Of a stretch of DNA of 64,000 bases, positions 52,435-60,205 are shown piece after piece. Below the pieces are notes generated by a model. The model was not told where the DNA came from, did not search any database, and saw only the letters and a program-made list of their open reading frames with translations. Source of the stretch: UBA5078 sp040384465. Lineage in GTDB: Bacteria > Pseudomonadota > Gammaproteobacteria > Pseudomonadales > Pseudohongiellaceae. The stretch spans positions 1-64,000 of the forward strand of contig JAZKJF010000003.1 of the NCBI GenBank assembly GCA_040384465.1, written 5' to 3'. The position numbers and the translations under genes were made by a program. Each line of letters opens with the position of its first letter. Position 1 is the stretch's first letter.

Positions 52435-53091
52435 ATGTCCCTGCGCATCAATGACATTGCACCCAATTTTACAACTGACTCCACCGCCGGCACACTCACG
52501 TTGCACGACTGGATCGGCAGTAGTTATGCCATTTTGTTTTCACACCCGAAAGATTTCACGCCGGTATGCACTACCGAGTTCAGCGCCGTGGCCCAGCTCG
52601 CTCCCGAGTTTGCCAAGCGCAATACCAAAGTGATCGGGGTGTCGGTGGACAACGTGCAGGAACATCAGAAGTGGAAGCGCGATATCGAGGCTTTTGCGGG
52701 TGCTCCAGCGGATTTTCCAATCATCGACGACACGTCGCTGCAAGTCTCCAAACTGTATGACATGCTCCCGGCTGATGCGTATATGCCCGATGGTCGAACT
52801 CCTGCCCATAGCGCGACTGTGCGCACCGTGTTCATCATCGGGCCGGACAAGAAAATTCGCCTCACGATCTCCTACCCGATGTCAGTCGGCCGTAACTTCG
52901 CCGAGATTCTGCGGGCACTGGACGCCATCCAGACGACCGACGGCGTGCCCATTGCCACACCCGCAAACTGGGTGCCTGGTCAGGATGTCATCGTGGCATT
53001 GAGTCTGAATAACGAGCAGGCGCAGGAACGGTTTGGCACGCTCGATATCAAACTGCCCTATCTGCGTTTTGTCAAAGCGCCGAAAAAATAG
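52435..53091 (+). CDS. 1-Cys peroxiredoxin, Prx6 type
   Basis: A 218-residue peroxiredoxin. The peroxidatic Cys45 lies in HPKDFTPVCTTEF, and no other Cys occurs, so it is a true 1-Cys enzyme. The C-terminal extension LPYLRF is typical of the Prx6 group. It reduces peroxides in the cytoplasm with an external thiol or ascorbate-type reductant. The ATG at 52435 directly precedes the conserved N-terminus (LRINDIAPNF). It lies downstream of the stress-protein group. Confidence 0.93.
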   Translation: MSLRINDIAPNFTTDSTAGTLTLHDWIGSSYAILFSHPKDFTPVCTTEFSAVAQLAPEFAKRNTKVIGVSVDNVQEHQKWKRDIEAFAGAPADFPIIDDTSLQVSKLYDMLPADAYMPDGRTPAHSATVRTVFIIGPDKKIRLTISYPMSVGRNFAEILRALDAIQTTDGVPIATPANWVPGQDVIVALSLNNEQAQERFGTLDIKLPYLRFVKAPKK

Positions 53092-53109
53092 CAGGTTTAC
53101 AACACGAGA

Positions 53110-53550
53110 TCAGTGCACGGGAGGACGTTCGTTGTGCGTCAGCCAGAACACTCCCAGTTGCATCACCACTTCAGCAAAGTGAGTGAAGTCGACCGGTTTG
53201 CGAACGTAGCTGTTGGCTCCTGATTCGTAACTCTTGAAGACGTCGTCGTCTTCACTGGAAGAGGTCAGCACCACCACTGGCAGCAAGCGGGTGCGTGGGC
53301 TGGCACGAATGTGTTTCAACACATCGATACCATTCAGCTTGGGCAGCTTCAAGTCCAGCAGGACAACAGCTGGCAGCAACTCGGGGTTACGCCCCGTGTG
53401 CGCGCCTGCAGCAAACAACCAGTCCAGCGCTGCCGACCCGTCCCGCATCACCACGATCTCATTGCTGATATTGCCGCGTCGCAACGAGCGAATTGTCAGC
53501 TCTTCGTCATCAGGGTTGTCCTCAACGAGGAGAATGATCTTGTCGTTCAT
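53110..53550 (-). CDS. Stand-alone receiver protein (Rcp1-like)
   Basis: A 146-residue single-domain response regulator (ILLVEDNPDDEELT; acceptor Asp in VVLLDLKLPKLNG; Lys in YVRKPVDF). Similar proteins partner phytochrome-like kinases whose dimerisation region reads SHDLRAPLR, as in the kinase two genes upstream. The ATG at 53550 overlaps the upstream gene's stop by four bases and has GAGG before it, so this start is preferred to one six codons earlier. Confidence 0.9.
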   Translation of the reverse strand: MNDKIILLVEDNPDDEELTIRSLRRGNISNEIVVMRDGSAALDWLFAAGAHTGRNPELLPAVVLLDLKLPKLNGIDVLKHIRASPRTRLLPVVVLTSSSEDDDVFKSYESGANSYVRKPVDFTHFAEVVMQLGVFWLTHNERPPVH

Positions 53551-55625
53551 GGTGTGTCCTCGATCCATAGTGGATTGATCTCTGCGGCAGGTACTGGCCG
53601 GGAAAACAGATACCCCTGCCCCTCACTGCAATTGTTGTGGCGTAACCACTCCAGCTGTTCCGGGGTCTCAATGCCTTCGGCAATCACCCGCAGCCCCAGC
53701 GTTTCGGTCAACGATATGATGGCCCGCACGATCTCTGCATCGCCATGGTCGAGCAAGGCACGTTGCACAAACGACTTGTCGATCTTCAGACAATCAATCG
53801 GCAGACGCGACAGGTAGCTCAAACTGCAATAGCCGGTGCCGAAATCATCCAGAGTGATACTGACGCCCAGTGTCGCCAGCTGCTGGAGAATGGCCGCGGA
53901 TTCATCTTTATCGTCGATCAGAACGCTCTCGGTCAACTCCAGTTCCAGCCGTTGCGGTTCAAGACCAGTCGCCTTGAGTGCATTCTCTACCATCTGCACA
54001 AACCCCTTGCGCCGAAACTGTCTGGCAGAGACATTGACCGCCATCCGCAATGGCGTATTCCCGGCACCGTCCCATTCTTTCAATTGTTTGCAGGCTGTGT
54101 TCAATACCCACTCGCCCAGCCCGTGAATCAGCTCAGACTTTTCCGCAATCGCGATGAACTCGCCGGGCAACAGCAACCCTTGTTCCGGATGCTGCCAACG
54201 CACCAACGCCTCAAATCCGATCGCTTTCCCACTCTCCAGTGCCACTTGCACCTGATAATTCAAACGCAGCTGTCCGGTGTCGAGCGCCTGCTGCAATTCC
54301 GATTCAATACGCACCTGGTGAACCGCATTGCGTGTCATCTCATCCGAATAAAACTGGTAGCCACCATCGCCGCTTTCCTTCTGCCGATGCAGGGCGACAT
54401 CGGCATGATGGTACAAGGTCTCGAAGTCCAGACCATCGCGTGGATACAGACTGATCCCAATGCTGGTGGATACGTTCAGCACACGCTGACCAATCATGAA
54501 CGGTCGGCCCATGGACTCCTGCAGCTTGCCGACCACCACGATGACATCATCAGGCGACGACAGTTCGGCCGCCAGTACTGCAAAGCTGTCGGCTGCAATC
54601 CGCGCCACCGTGTCACGACCGCGCACCGTTTCCTGCAGGCGCATCCCGAACTCCCGCAGCAACGCATCTCCAAAAGCTTGCCCATAACCGTCGTTGACCA
54701 GTTTGAAACGGTCGACATTGATGATCAGCAGCGCCAGATGGCGGCGCCCCCAATGACTGAAACCCAGTGCTTGCGTCACCCGGTCGGCCAGCAGTGTCCG
54801 GTTCGGCAACCCTGTCAGGGAATCAAAATTGGCCAGATACTGAATCTGTTTTTCAAACGCCCGGCGTTCGCGGATATCGCGCGCGATGAACGAGAAATAC
54901 TCGACACGTTTCTCCTCGTCACGATGACAAATAACCACCAGCGATACGGGAATACTCACGCCACCGGCACCTACCAGCAAGGCATCGCCCTGCCACAGTC
55001 CACGCTGCGCGACATCGGCCAACAGCTGTTCGTGAATCAAGGGCCATTGCCCGAGCGGATGCAGATTGCCGACACGCAAGCTTGTGGTTGCACGGCCAAT
55101 TCCCAACAGATTCTGAGCGCCCTGATTCATGTAGGTGATGAGTTCATCGGGTTGAGCAATCACCACGATGTCGCTGGTCGACTCCAGAATCGCCGACAAA
55201 CGAGAGCGTTCCTTTTCAACTACCTGCAGCCGTTTCTTCTCGTTTGTATCGTGCATCGCCCGGTCAATGGACGTGCTCAGCCGCCGCATGTTTTCCTTGA
55301 GCACATAGTCGGTTGCGCCCTGATAAATGGATTCAATCGCTTGCTCTTCGCCAATGGTGCCCGAGAGAAAAATGAAAGGGATTTGCGGCACCATTTCCCG
55401 GCATATTGCCAACGCTGCCAGTCCGTTGAATCCTGGCAGAGTGTAGTCGGAAAGAATCAGCTCAGGCTCCCAGGCAATCAACGTGGCCCGCAACGCAGCT
55501 TCGGATTGCACACGTTGCCAGTCAATGCTGTAGCCTTCCCGTTCCAGCCTGAGGACCGCCAGTTCGGCATCGGCTATACAGTCCTCAATGAACAGGATCT
55601 TCAGTTTATGAGCCTGCCGTTTCAT
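53547..55625 (-). CDS. REC-PAS-GGDEF-EAL protein, GGDEF site degenerate
   Basis: A 692-residue protein. The receiver (about 5-120) has its Asp in LILSDYTLPGFNG. A PAS domain lies near 135-255. The GGDEF domain (about 265-420) reads AADSF where the catalytic GGDEF should be, so cyclase activity is unlikely. The EAL domain (about 440-690) is intact (FEALVRW; DDFGTGYCSLSYL; KIDKSFVQ), indicating c-di-GMP hydrolysis controlled by phosphorylation. The start at 55625 has GGAGG upstream and overlaps the kinase gene by 20 bases. Confidence 0.9.
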   Translation of the reverse strand: MKRQAHKLKILFIEDCIADAELAVLRLEREGYSIDWQRVQSEAALRATLIAWEPELILSDYTLPGFNGLAALAICREMVPQIPFIFLSGTIGEEQAIESIYQGATDYVLKENMRRLSTSIDRAMHDTNEKKRLQVVEKERSRLSAILESTSDIVVIAQPDELITYMNQGAQNLLGIGRATTSLRVGNLHPLGQWPLIHEQLLADVAQRGLWQGDALLVGAGGVSIPVSLVVICHRDEEKRVEYFSFIARDIRERRAFEKQIQYLANFDSLTGLPNRTLLADRVTQALGFSHWGRRHLALLIINVDRFKLVNDGYGQAFGDALLREFGMRLQETVRGRDTVARIAADSFAVLAAELSSPDDVIVVVGKLQESMGRPFMIGQRVLNVSTSIGISLYPRDGLDFETLYHHADVALHRQKESGDGGYQFYSDEMTRNAVHQVRIESELQQALDTGQLRLNYQVQVALESGKAIGFEALVRWQHPEQGLLLPGEFIAIAEKSELIHGLGEWVLNTACKQLKEWDGAGNTPLRMAVNVSARQFRRKGFVQMVENALKATGLEPQRLELELTESVLIDDKDESAAILQQLATLGVSITLDDFGTGYCSLSYLSRLPIDCLKIDKSFVQRALLDHGDAEIVRAIISLTETLGLRVIAEGIETPEQLEWLRHNNCSEGQGYLFSRPVPAAEINPLWIEDTP

Positions 55626-57129
55626 GATGACCTCCGCCCGGTCCCAGGGTGAAATAAAAAGTGGCACCCGCTCCTAACGCAGCGTCAAACCAGATGCGTC
55701 CGCCATGACGGTGCACGATTCTTTGCACAGTGACCAGCCCGATGCCGGTGCCCGGGAATTCATGGGCCGCATGCAGACGCTGAAACGGCGCAAACAACTT
55801 GTCGGCATATTTCATATCGAAGCCGGCGCCGTTGTCACGCACGAAGTAAGTGGCATGTGCCCCATCTTTAGTCATGCCCACCACGATCTGCGGTTTCTCC
55901 TGCTCAGATGAAAATTTCCAAGCATTGTCCAACAGATTTTCGAGCACAATACGCAATAGTTTGGGATCCGCCTGAACTGTCATGCTCTTCCACACTGACA
56001 GATCCACCACCTGATTCGGATGTCGATTCTGCAACACGTTCAACACCTCCCATACCATGTCGGTCAGATTCACCGACTGTGGCTGCAAGCCTACTCGCGA
56101 CACCCGCGACAGATTCAGCAAATCCTCGATCAGTTGTCCCATTCGATAACTGGCGGCGATGATGCGTTCCAGATAGTGACGATTGCCTTCGGGCAGTTCT
56201 GTCGGCAACTCTTCCAGCAAGGCCTGACTGAAACCGCTGATGGAACGCAGCGGCGCGCGCAAGTCATGGGACACTGAATAACAAAACGATTCGAGTTCCT
56301 GATTGGCAACCCGCAACTCCAGAGTGCGCTGATGGACTTTTTCTTCCAGCTCTTCATTCAGCTGCTGAATCTTCGTGGTGGCTTCGGTGCGGGCAGCAAT
56401 TTCCCGCTCCAGTTCGTGATTGGAATCTTCCAGCGCTGTGGTGCGGGTTTCGATCTCGGCCAGCATTTCATTGAAAGCGTCGACCAACAGCCCCACTTCG
56501 TCCTCCGAGAGTTTGACAGCACGCTGCGTATACTGTTTGCGAGCCACCACATCTCTGGCAATTCTGGCGATAGCGTGGATCGGCTTGGTGATCACTGCCT
56601 GCATCCAGAACGCCACCAGTGCAGCTGCGGTCATGGCAACCAGTGCAGTGACGCTGAGAATCGTGATGAATTCCAGCGCCCGGGACAGCGGTTGATAGCT
56701 CTCGCTGAGCCACACAGTGCCCAGAATGGCATCGCTGTCCGTGATCCGGCCGTAGACATCCACACGGTCATTGCCAATGCGGGTGCCACTGATTTCCGGC
56801 AGCAAGGGTGGAATCTGCACGGTGGCATCCCGGCTGAAACTCACGAACACTTGCCCTTGTGCGTTGTAGATGGCGGCCGCCTCAACCCCAGGTTTTAGAC
56901 TGAGCAACTCCAGATTCTCGCGCGCCACCCGTTCATCACCGAACTGCAGCGCGGGCAAGGTGGTGTACGACAACAGCTCCACCTGGGCTTGGGCGTCAGC
57001 GATGGTGGCATTGCGATAGGTGTTGATGTCGTACCACAGGAAAATGCCACACGCCACGAACAGTGCACAGAAGGTCGCCACCAAGACCAGTGCCAGCAGT
57101 TTGCTGCGAATGTAGCGGAATGTTCTCAT
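55606..57129 (-). CDS. Membrane histidine kinase, CHASE8-like sensor
   Basis: A 507-residue kinase. Two membrane segments (about 12-32 and 155-177) flank a periplasmic CHASE8-like domain (LLSYTTLPALQFGDERVARE). HAMP follows, then a coiled coil, HisKA with SVSHDLRAPLRSISGF (about 290) and HATPase_c (ENLLDNAWKF; DNGAGFDMKY; GTGIGLVTVQ). CHASE8 also occurs in YfiN, which YfiR represses from the periplasm, and here a YfiR homologue is encoded immediately upstream with a four-base overlap. The kinase probably phosphorylates the two downstream receivers. Confidence 0.9.
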   Translation of the reverse strand: MRTFRYIRSKLLALVLVATFCALFVACGIFLWYDINTYRNATIADAQAQVELLSYTTLPALQFGDERVARENLELLSLKPGVEAAAIYNAQGQVFVSFSRDATVQIPPLLPEISGTRIGNDRVDVYGRITDSDAILGTVWLSESYQPLSRALEFITILSVTALVAMTAAALVAFWMQAVITKPIHAIARIARDVVARKQYTQRAVKLSEDEVGLLVDAFNEMLAEIETRTTALEDSNHELEREIAARTEATTKIQQLNEELEEKVHQRTLELRVANQELESFCYSVSHDLRAPLRSISGFSQALLEELPTELPEGNRHYLERIIAASYRMGQLIEDLLNLSRVSRVGLQPQSVNLTDMVWEVLNVLQNRHPNQVVDLSVWKSMTVQADPKLLRIVLENLLDNAWKFSSEQEKPQIVVGMTKDGAHATYFVRDNGAGFDMKYADKLFAPFQRLHAAHEFPGTGIGLVTVQRIVHRHGGRIWFDAALGAGATFYFTLGPGGGHHETAGS

Positions 57130-57674
57130 GGTGACGGCAGTACCCGTTGTGCCACCTGCAGAAGTCGTGCACTTAACCGCAAGCCTGCGGCATTCGTAGC
57201 AGGCAGCGCCACATCGAAGCGCACATGCTCATCGACCACTTGCAGATTGATCATGCTACCCGGAGGCCAGCGCTCTGGCTCGGTCTCCGTGACCGTCAGC
57301 AGAGGGCGGACCGGCGCCTCAGCCAGCAGCGCAGCCGCTTGCTCCCCACTGCTGATGAACAGGACATGCAGACCAGCCAGTGAATCACCCTGCTGCAACA
57401 ACCGCACTTCAGCAGGCCTGCCGTTCAGACGCTGGCCCTCTACCAGCATCTCCAGATTGTTGGCCATCACTTGCGAACCCAGCACGCCAAAGCGCAACGG
57501 GGTATCGTCACTTTCAAACGCCTCCGGTGGCCATTCTGCGTAAGTGGCAAACTGGTAGACAAATGCTGCCTTGAGCTCGTATTCGCTGACGTCGACCTGA
57601 GCAAGCGCTACTCCGGGGGAAATTTCCCCGAGCATCAGTATCAAGACCAAAGACAGATGCTTCAAAATGCCCAT
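57126..57674 (-). CDS. YfiR-family periplasmic protein
   Basis: A 182-residue protein. The signal peptide ends near GVALAQ (about residue 26). The DUF4154/YfiR domain begins EYELKAAFVYQFATYAEWP. YfiR binds and silences a CHASE8 sensor in the periplasm in Pseudomonas, and here the candidate target is the adjacent kinase. The gene starts 13 bases inside the TonB receptor gene's end and overlaps the kinase gene by four bases, so all are tightly coupled. Confidence 0.9.
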   Translation of the reverse strand: MGILKHLSLVLILMLGEISPGVALAQVDVSEYELKAAFVYQFATYAEWPPEAFESDDTPLRFGVLGSQVMANNLEMLVEGQRLNGRPAEVRLLQQGDSLAGLHVLFISSGEQAAALLAEAPVRPLLTVTETEPERWPPGSMINLQVVDEHVRFDVALPATNAAGLRLSARLLQVAQRVLPSP

Positions 57675-59575
57675 CGGAACCCCAGCAACAGACTACGATC
57701 AATTCTGCTGCGGCTGGCGCGCGCGCCGAATTCCGGGTGATCGGCATGCAGCAGGTTGCGTCCGGTCAGCGCGATCTCCAGTTCGGGCACAGGCATCCAG
57801 GCCACTCGGGCATTCAGCTCGGTGTAAGCTGGCAAGGGTTCCACGACCAATTCGCCGACACGGCGCAGGAAGAGATCGACGCTCACATTCGCGCCCAGAT
57901 CCATGCTGGAACGCAACGACCACTGATAATCGGGGTCGTTGTGCAAGGTGGCATTATCGACCCCTGCCGTGTCACCGCCCCCAGGTGCGAAGTGCAGATC
58001 CTTCTGCAACGTGTTCCATCCGGCACTCAGACGCCAGAAAGACGCCACCTGCCAGTTGGCCCAGGTTTCGACGCCCCAGCTATGCCCTTCGATGTCATTG
58101 GCGAGATAGGTGGGCAATGGCAGTGGTGTACCACTGCGCAGTTTGCTCCAATCGTGATGAAAAACGGTGACTGACAAATAGAGAGATTCGGAGAGTTGCC
58201 CCCGGTAACCCAGCTCTGCGACTTCGGCTACCTCGGACTCAAAATCCGGCCCGCCTGCCACGATGAATGGCGCCTTTTGCGGAAAGAAAATATCCCTGTC
58301 AAAGCGTGAAGGAGCACGCACGGCCCGGGACACTGCTGCCCACACCAACTGATTCTCCACGGGCTGCCAGGCCAGCCTCAGGTTCGGCAGATACTCCCTG
58401 CCGGTATAGTCGTTCCATTCCAGCTTGATGCCCGGTGTCAGCCGCAGCGTCGGTGTCAGGTTGATTTCATCCTGCACGAAAACATTCTGCCAGCTGAGAG
58501 TTCTACTGGCAGGAATGAACGCTGTGAACAAACCAGGGTCGACGTCATCCTCCCCATGCCGATAGCCACCGCCCCACACCAGATGATGAGTGTCGAGATC
58601 GAGCGCATGCTGGAAATCGAAGTCAACGATGTCGGCGGTCGGGCTGAAGAGCACAACCTCCTCGCGCTCGCTGTGGCTCCAGTAAGTCTGCATCCGCAGT
58701 TCTGAGCCGTTCTGCAATTCCCGAGTCCAGCGCGCCAGCAGATTCATTCCGGAAATCTGCACCGGGGTCAACTCCACTGCCCCGAAAAATCCGCGATGCG
58801 CGGACTCGCCTTCATGGGCATCACCTTGCACAGTCACCGTCTGCTTTTCGTCACGCCAATCCGTTCGGAACCCTGTCTGCATTTTGCGCCAGGCATCATG
58901 CAAACCAAATCCATTCTCGAACTGGGTATTGTCCCAATCCCTGGCCTTGGCATAGACCCGCCAATCCATTCCGGAGGCCAGCGTGCCTCCAGTGCGCATG
59001 GCAACACCGTATTCGCGGTTGCCGGTTTCACCCGTCACCAGTGTCTCGCCACTTTCACCGGCAGGTTTGGTAATGATGTTGATGACGCCATTGACGGCGT
59101 TGGCTCCCCATAGTGTGGCACCTGGACCGCTGATGACTTCAATGCGGTCGATGTCCTGCAGAAATGTATCCTGCATTTCCCAGAACACACCAGAGAACAA
59201 CGGTGTGTAAATAGTGCGGCCATCGAGCAGCACCAGCAATTTGTTGCCAATCGAATTATTGAAGCCGCGCGCAGTAATGGCGTGTTGCAGGCTGTCGATG
59301 CGGGCCACTTGCAGGTTGGGGGCTAAACGCAGAATTTCCGGGATGGTCGTGGCGCCAGAGCGGCGAATGTCATCCGAGGTGATGACAAACACGGAAGCGG
59401 CAGCGCCGGAGATACTTTCTTCGCGGCGGTTTACCGAAGTGATGCGGAGCGTAACCAGCTCTTCCAGGCTCAGCTCGACCAGTGCCTGCGCTGCTACCAG
59501 CTGGGCATGGGTCGGCATTGCCAGGGTCACTGCCATTGCGGTTGTCAGCAATAGCGAAAACCTCACGTCAGTCAT
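57662..59575 (-). CDS. TonB-dependent outer-membrane receptor
   Basis: A 637-residue receptor, short for the family. The signal peptide ends near THAQ (about residue 24). The plug domain follows (SVFVITSDDIRRSGATTIPEI; VLLDGRTIYTPLFSGVFW; GPGATLWGANAVNGVINI) and then a 22-strand-type barrel ending RWAF. A segment LSLEELVTLRITSVNRREE before the plug resembles a TonB box or signalling start. The ligand is unknown. As first gene of an operon with YfiR, kinase and EAL protein, it may have a sensing role rather than a purely transport role. Confidence 0.9.
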   Translation of the reverse strand: MTDVRFSLLLTTAMAVTLAMPTHAQLVAAQALVELSLEELVTLRITSVNRREESISGAAASVFVITSDDIRRSGATTIPEILRLAPNLQVARIDSLQHAITARGFNNSIGNKLLVLLDGRTIYTPLFSGVFWEMQDTFLQDIDRIEVISGPGATLWGANAVNGVINIITKPAGESGETLVTGETGNREYGVAMRTGGTLASGMDWRVYAKARDWDNTQFENGFGLHDAWRKMQTGFRTDWRDEKQTVTVQGDAHEGESAHRGFFGAVELTPVQISGMNLLARWTRELQNGSELRMQTYWSHSEREEVVLFSPTADIVDFDFQHALDLDTHHLVWGGGYRHGEDDVDPGLFTAFIPASRTLSWQNVFVQDEINLTPTLRLTPGIKLEWNDYTGREYLPNLRLAWQPVENQLVWAAVSRAVRAPSRFDRDIFFPQKAPFIVAGGPDFESEVAEVAELGYRGQLSESLYLSVTVFHHDWSKLRSGTPLPLPTYLANDIEGHSWGVETWANWQVASFWRLSAGWNTLQKDLHFAPGGGDTAGVDNATLHNDPDYQWSLRSSMDLGANVSVDLFLRRVGELVVEPLPAYTELNARVAWMPVPELEIALTGRNLLHADHPEFGARASRSRIDRSLLLGFRWAF

Positions 59576-59771
59576 GATCTCCCTCCCGGAATGAAATCCG
59601 ATTGCCTTTCCCTGATCTTTCTACTCTGTTGCAACGGCAACAGGGTGCGGCAATGATGTTTATTATTCGATCTTCGCCGGTAATGTACCGCTAACTTCGT
59701 GTGGTGACTACCCAAGATTGTGCATTGTTCGACATTTCCAGCAGACTCTTTCCAGACTCTTGCCATCCTCT

Positions 59772-59820
59772 CAAATAAGAATGCTTCGCATTTGCATTTT
59801 TGAAATGCAGCTCTTATGAT
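59772..59820 (+). promoter_or_regulatory. hemP promoter with Fur-like site
   Basis: A -10 TATGAT (59815-59820) and a weak -35 TTGCAT (59792-59797) are 17 bases apart. The segment AAGAATGCTTCGCATTTGC overlapping the -35 is a partial inverted repeat similar to an iron box. hemP genes are usually Fur-regulated; the site itself is a moderate match. The rest of 59576-59874 carries no recognised gene. Confidence 0.45.
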
Positions 59821-59874
59821 AAGCGCTGTCGGCCTGATCCCCGGGCTGAAAGCACAGCAAAGGACGACTCTGTC

Positions 59875-60039
59875 ATGACCGAATCACCGCCAGAACTCCG
59901 GCTGATCGGTCCAGCTAGTCCCGTGGAAATCAGCAGCACCAACCTGCTGGGCACCCGAGGCGAGCTGACGATCATTCATAACGGAGAACGCTATACCTTG
60001 CGGATTACCGCAAACAAGAAACTGATATTGACCAAGTAG
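59875..60039 (+). CDS. hemP: Hemin uptake protein HemP
   Basis: A 54-residue HemP/HmuP protein with the family core VEISSTNLLGTRGELTIIHN and the ending YTLRITANKKLILTK. HemP-type peptides are needed for heme uptake, in some bacteria by activating the receptor gene. AAAGGACGACTCTGTC precedes the ATG. It stands 166 bases before the heme/hemoglobin receptor gene, the usual arrangement. Confidence 0.93.
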   Translation: MTESPPELRLIGPASPVEISSTNLLGTRGELTIIHNGERYTLRITANKKLILTK

Positions 60040-60205
60040 CTGCTCCAGAAAGCCGCTTGAAAAAGTAAACGAGTCCAGCCAGCCACTCAGTGCTGAGCGT
60101 TGCCTCCTCACCGCCCCGAGGGTCTGCCGGAATCCACAATCCCCGGTAAGCGCAACGTTCAATCAGGCAGCAAGCCAGACTCTCCCTAATTCAGGAGAGT
60201 TAATC

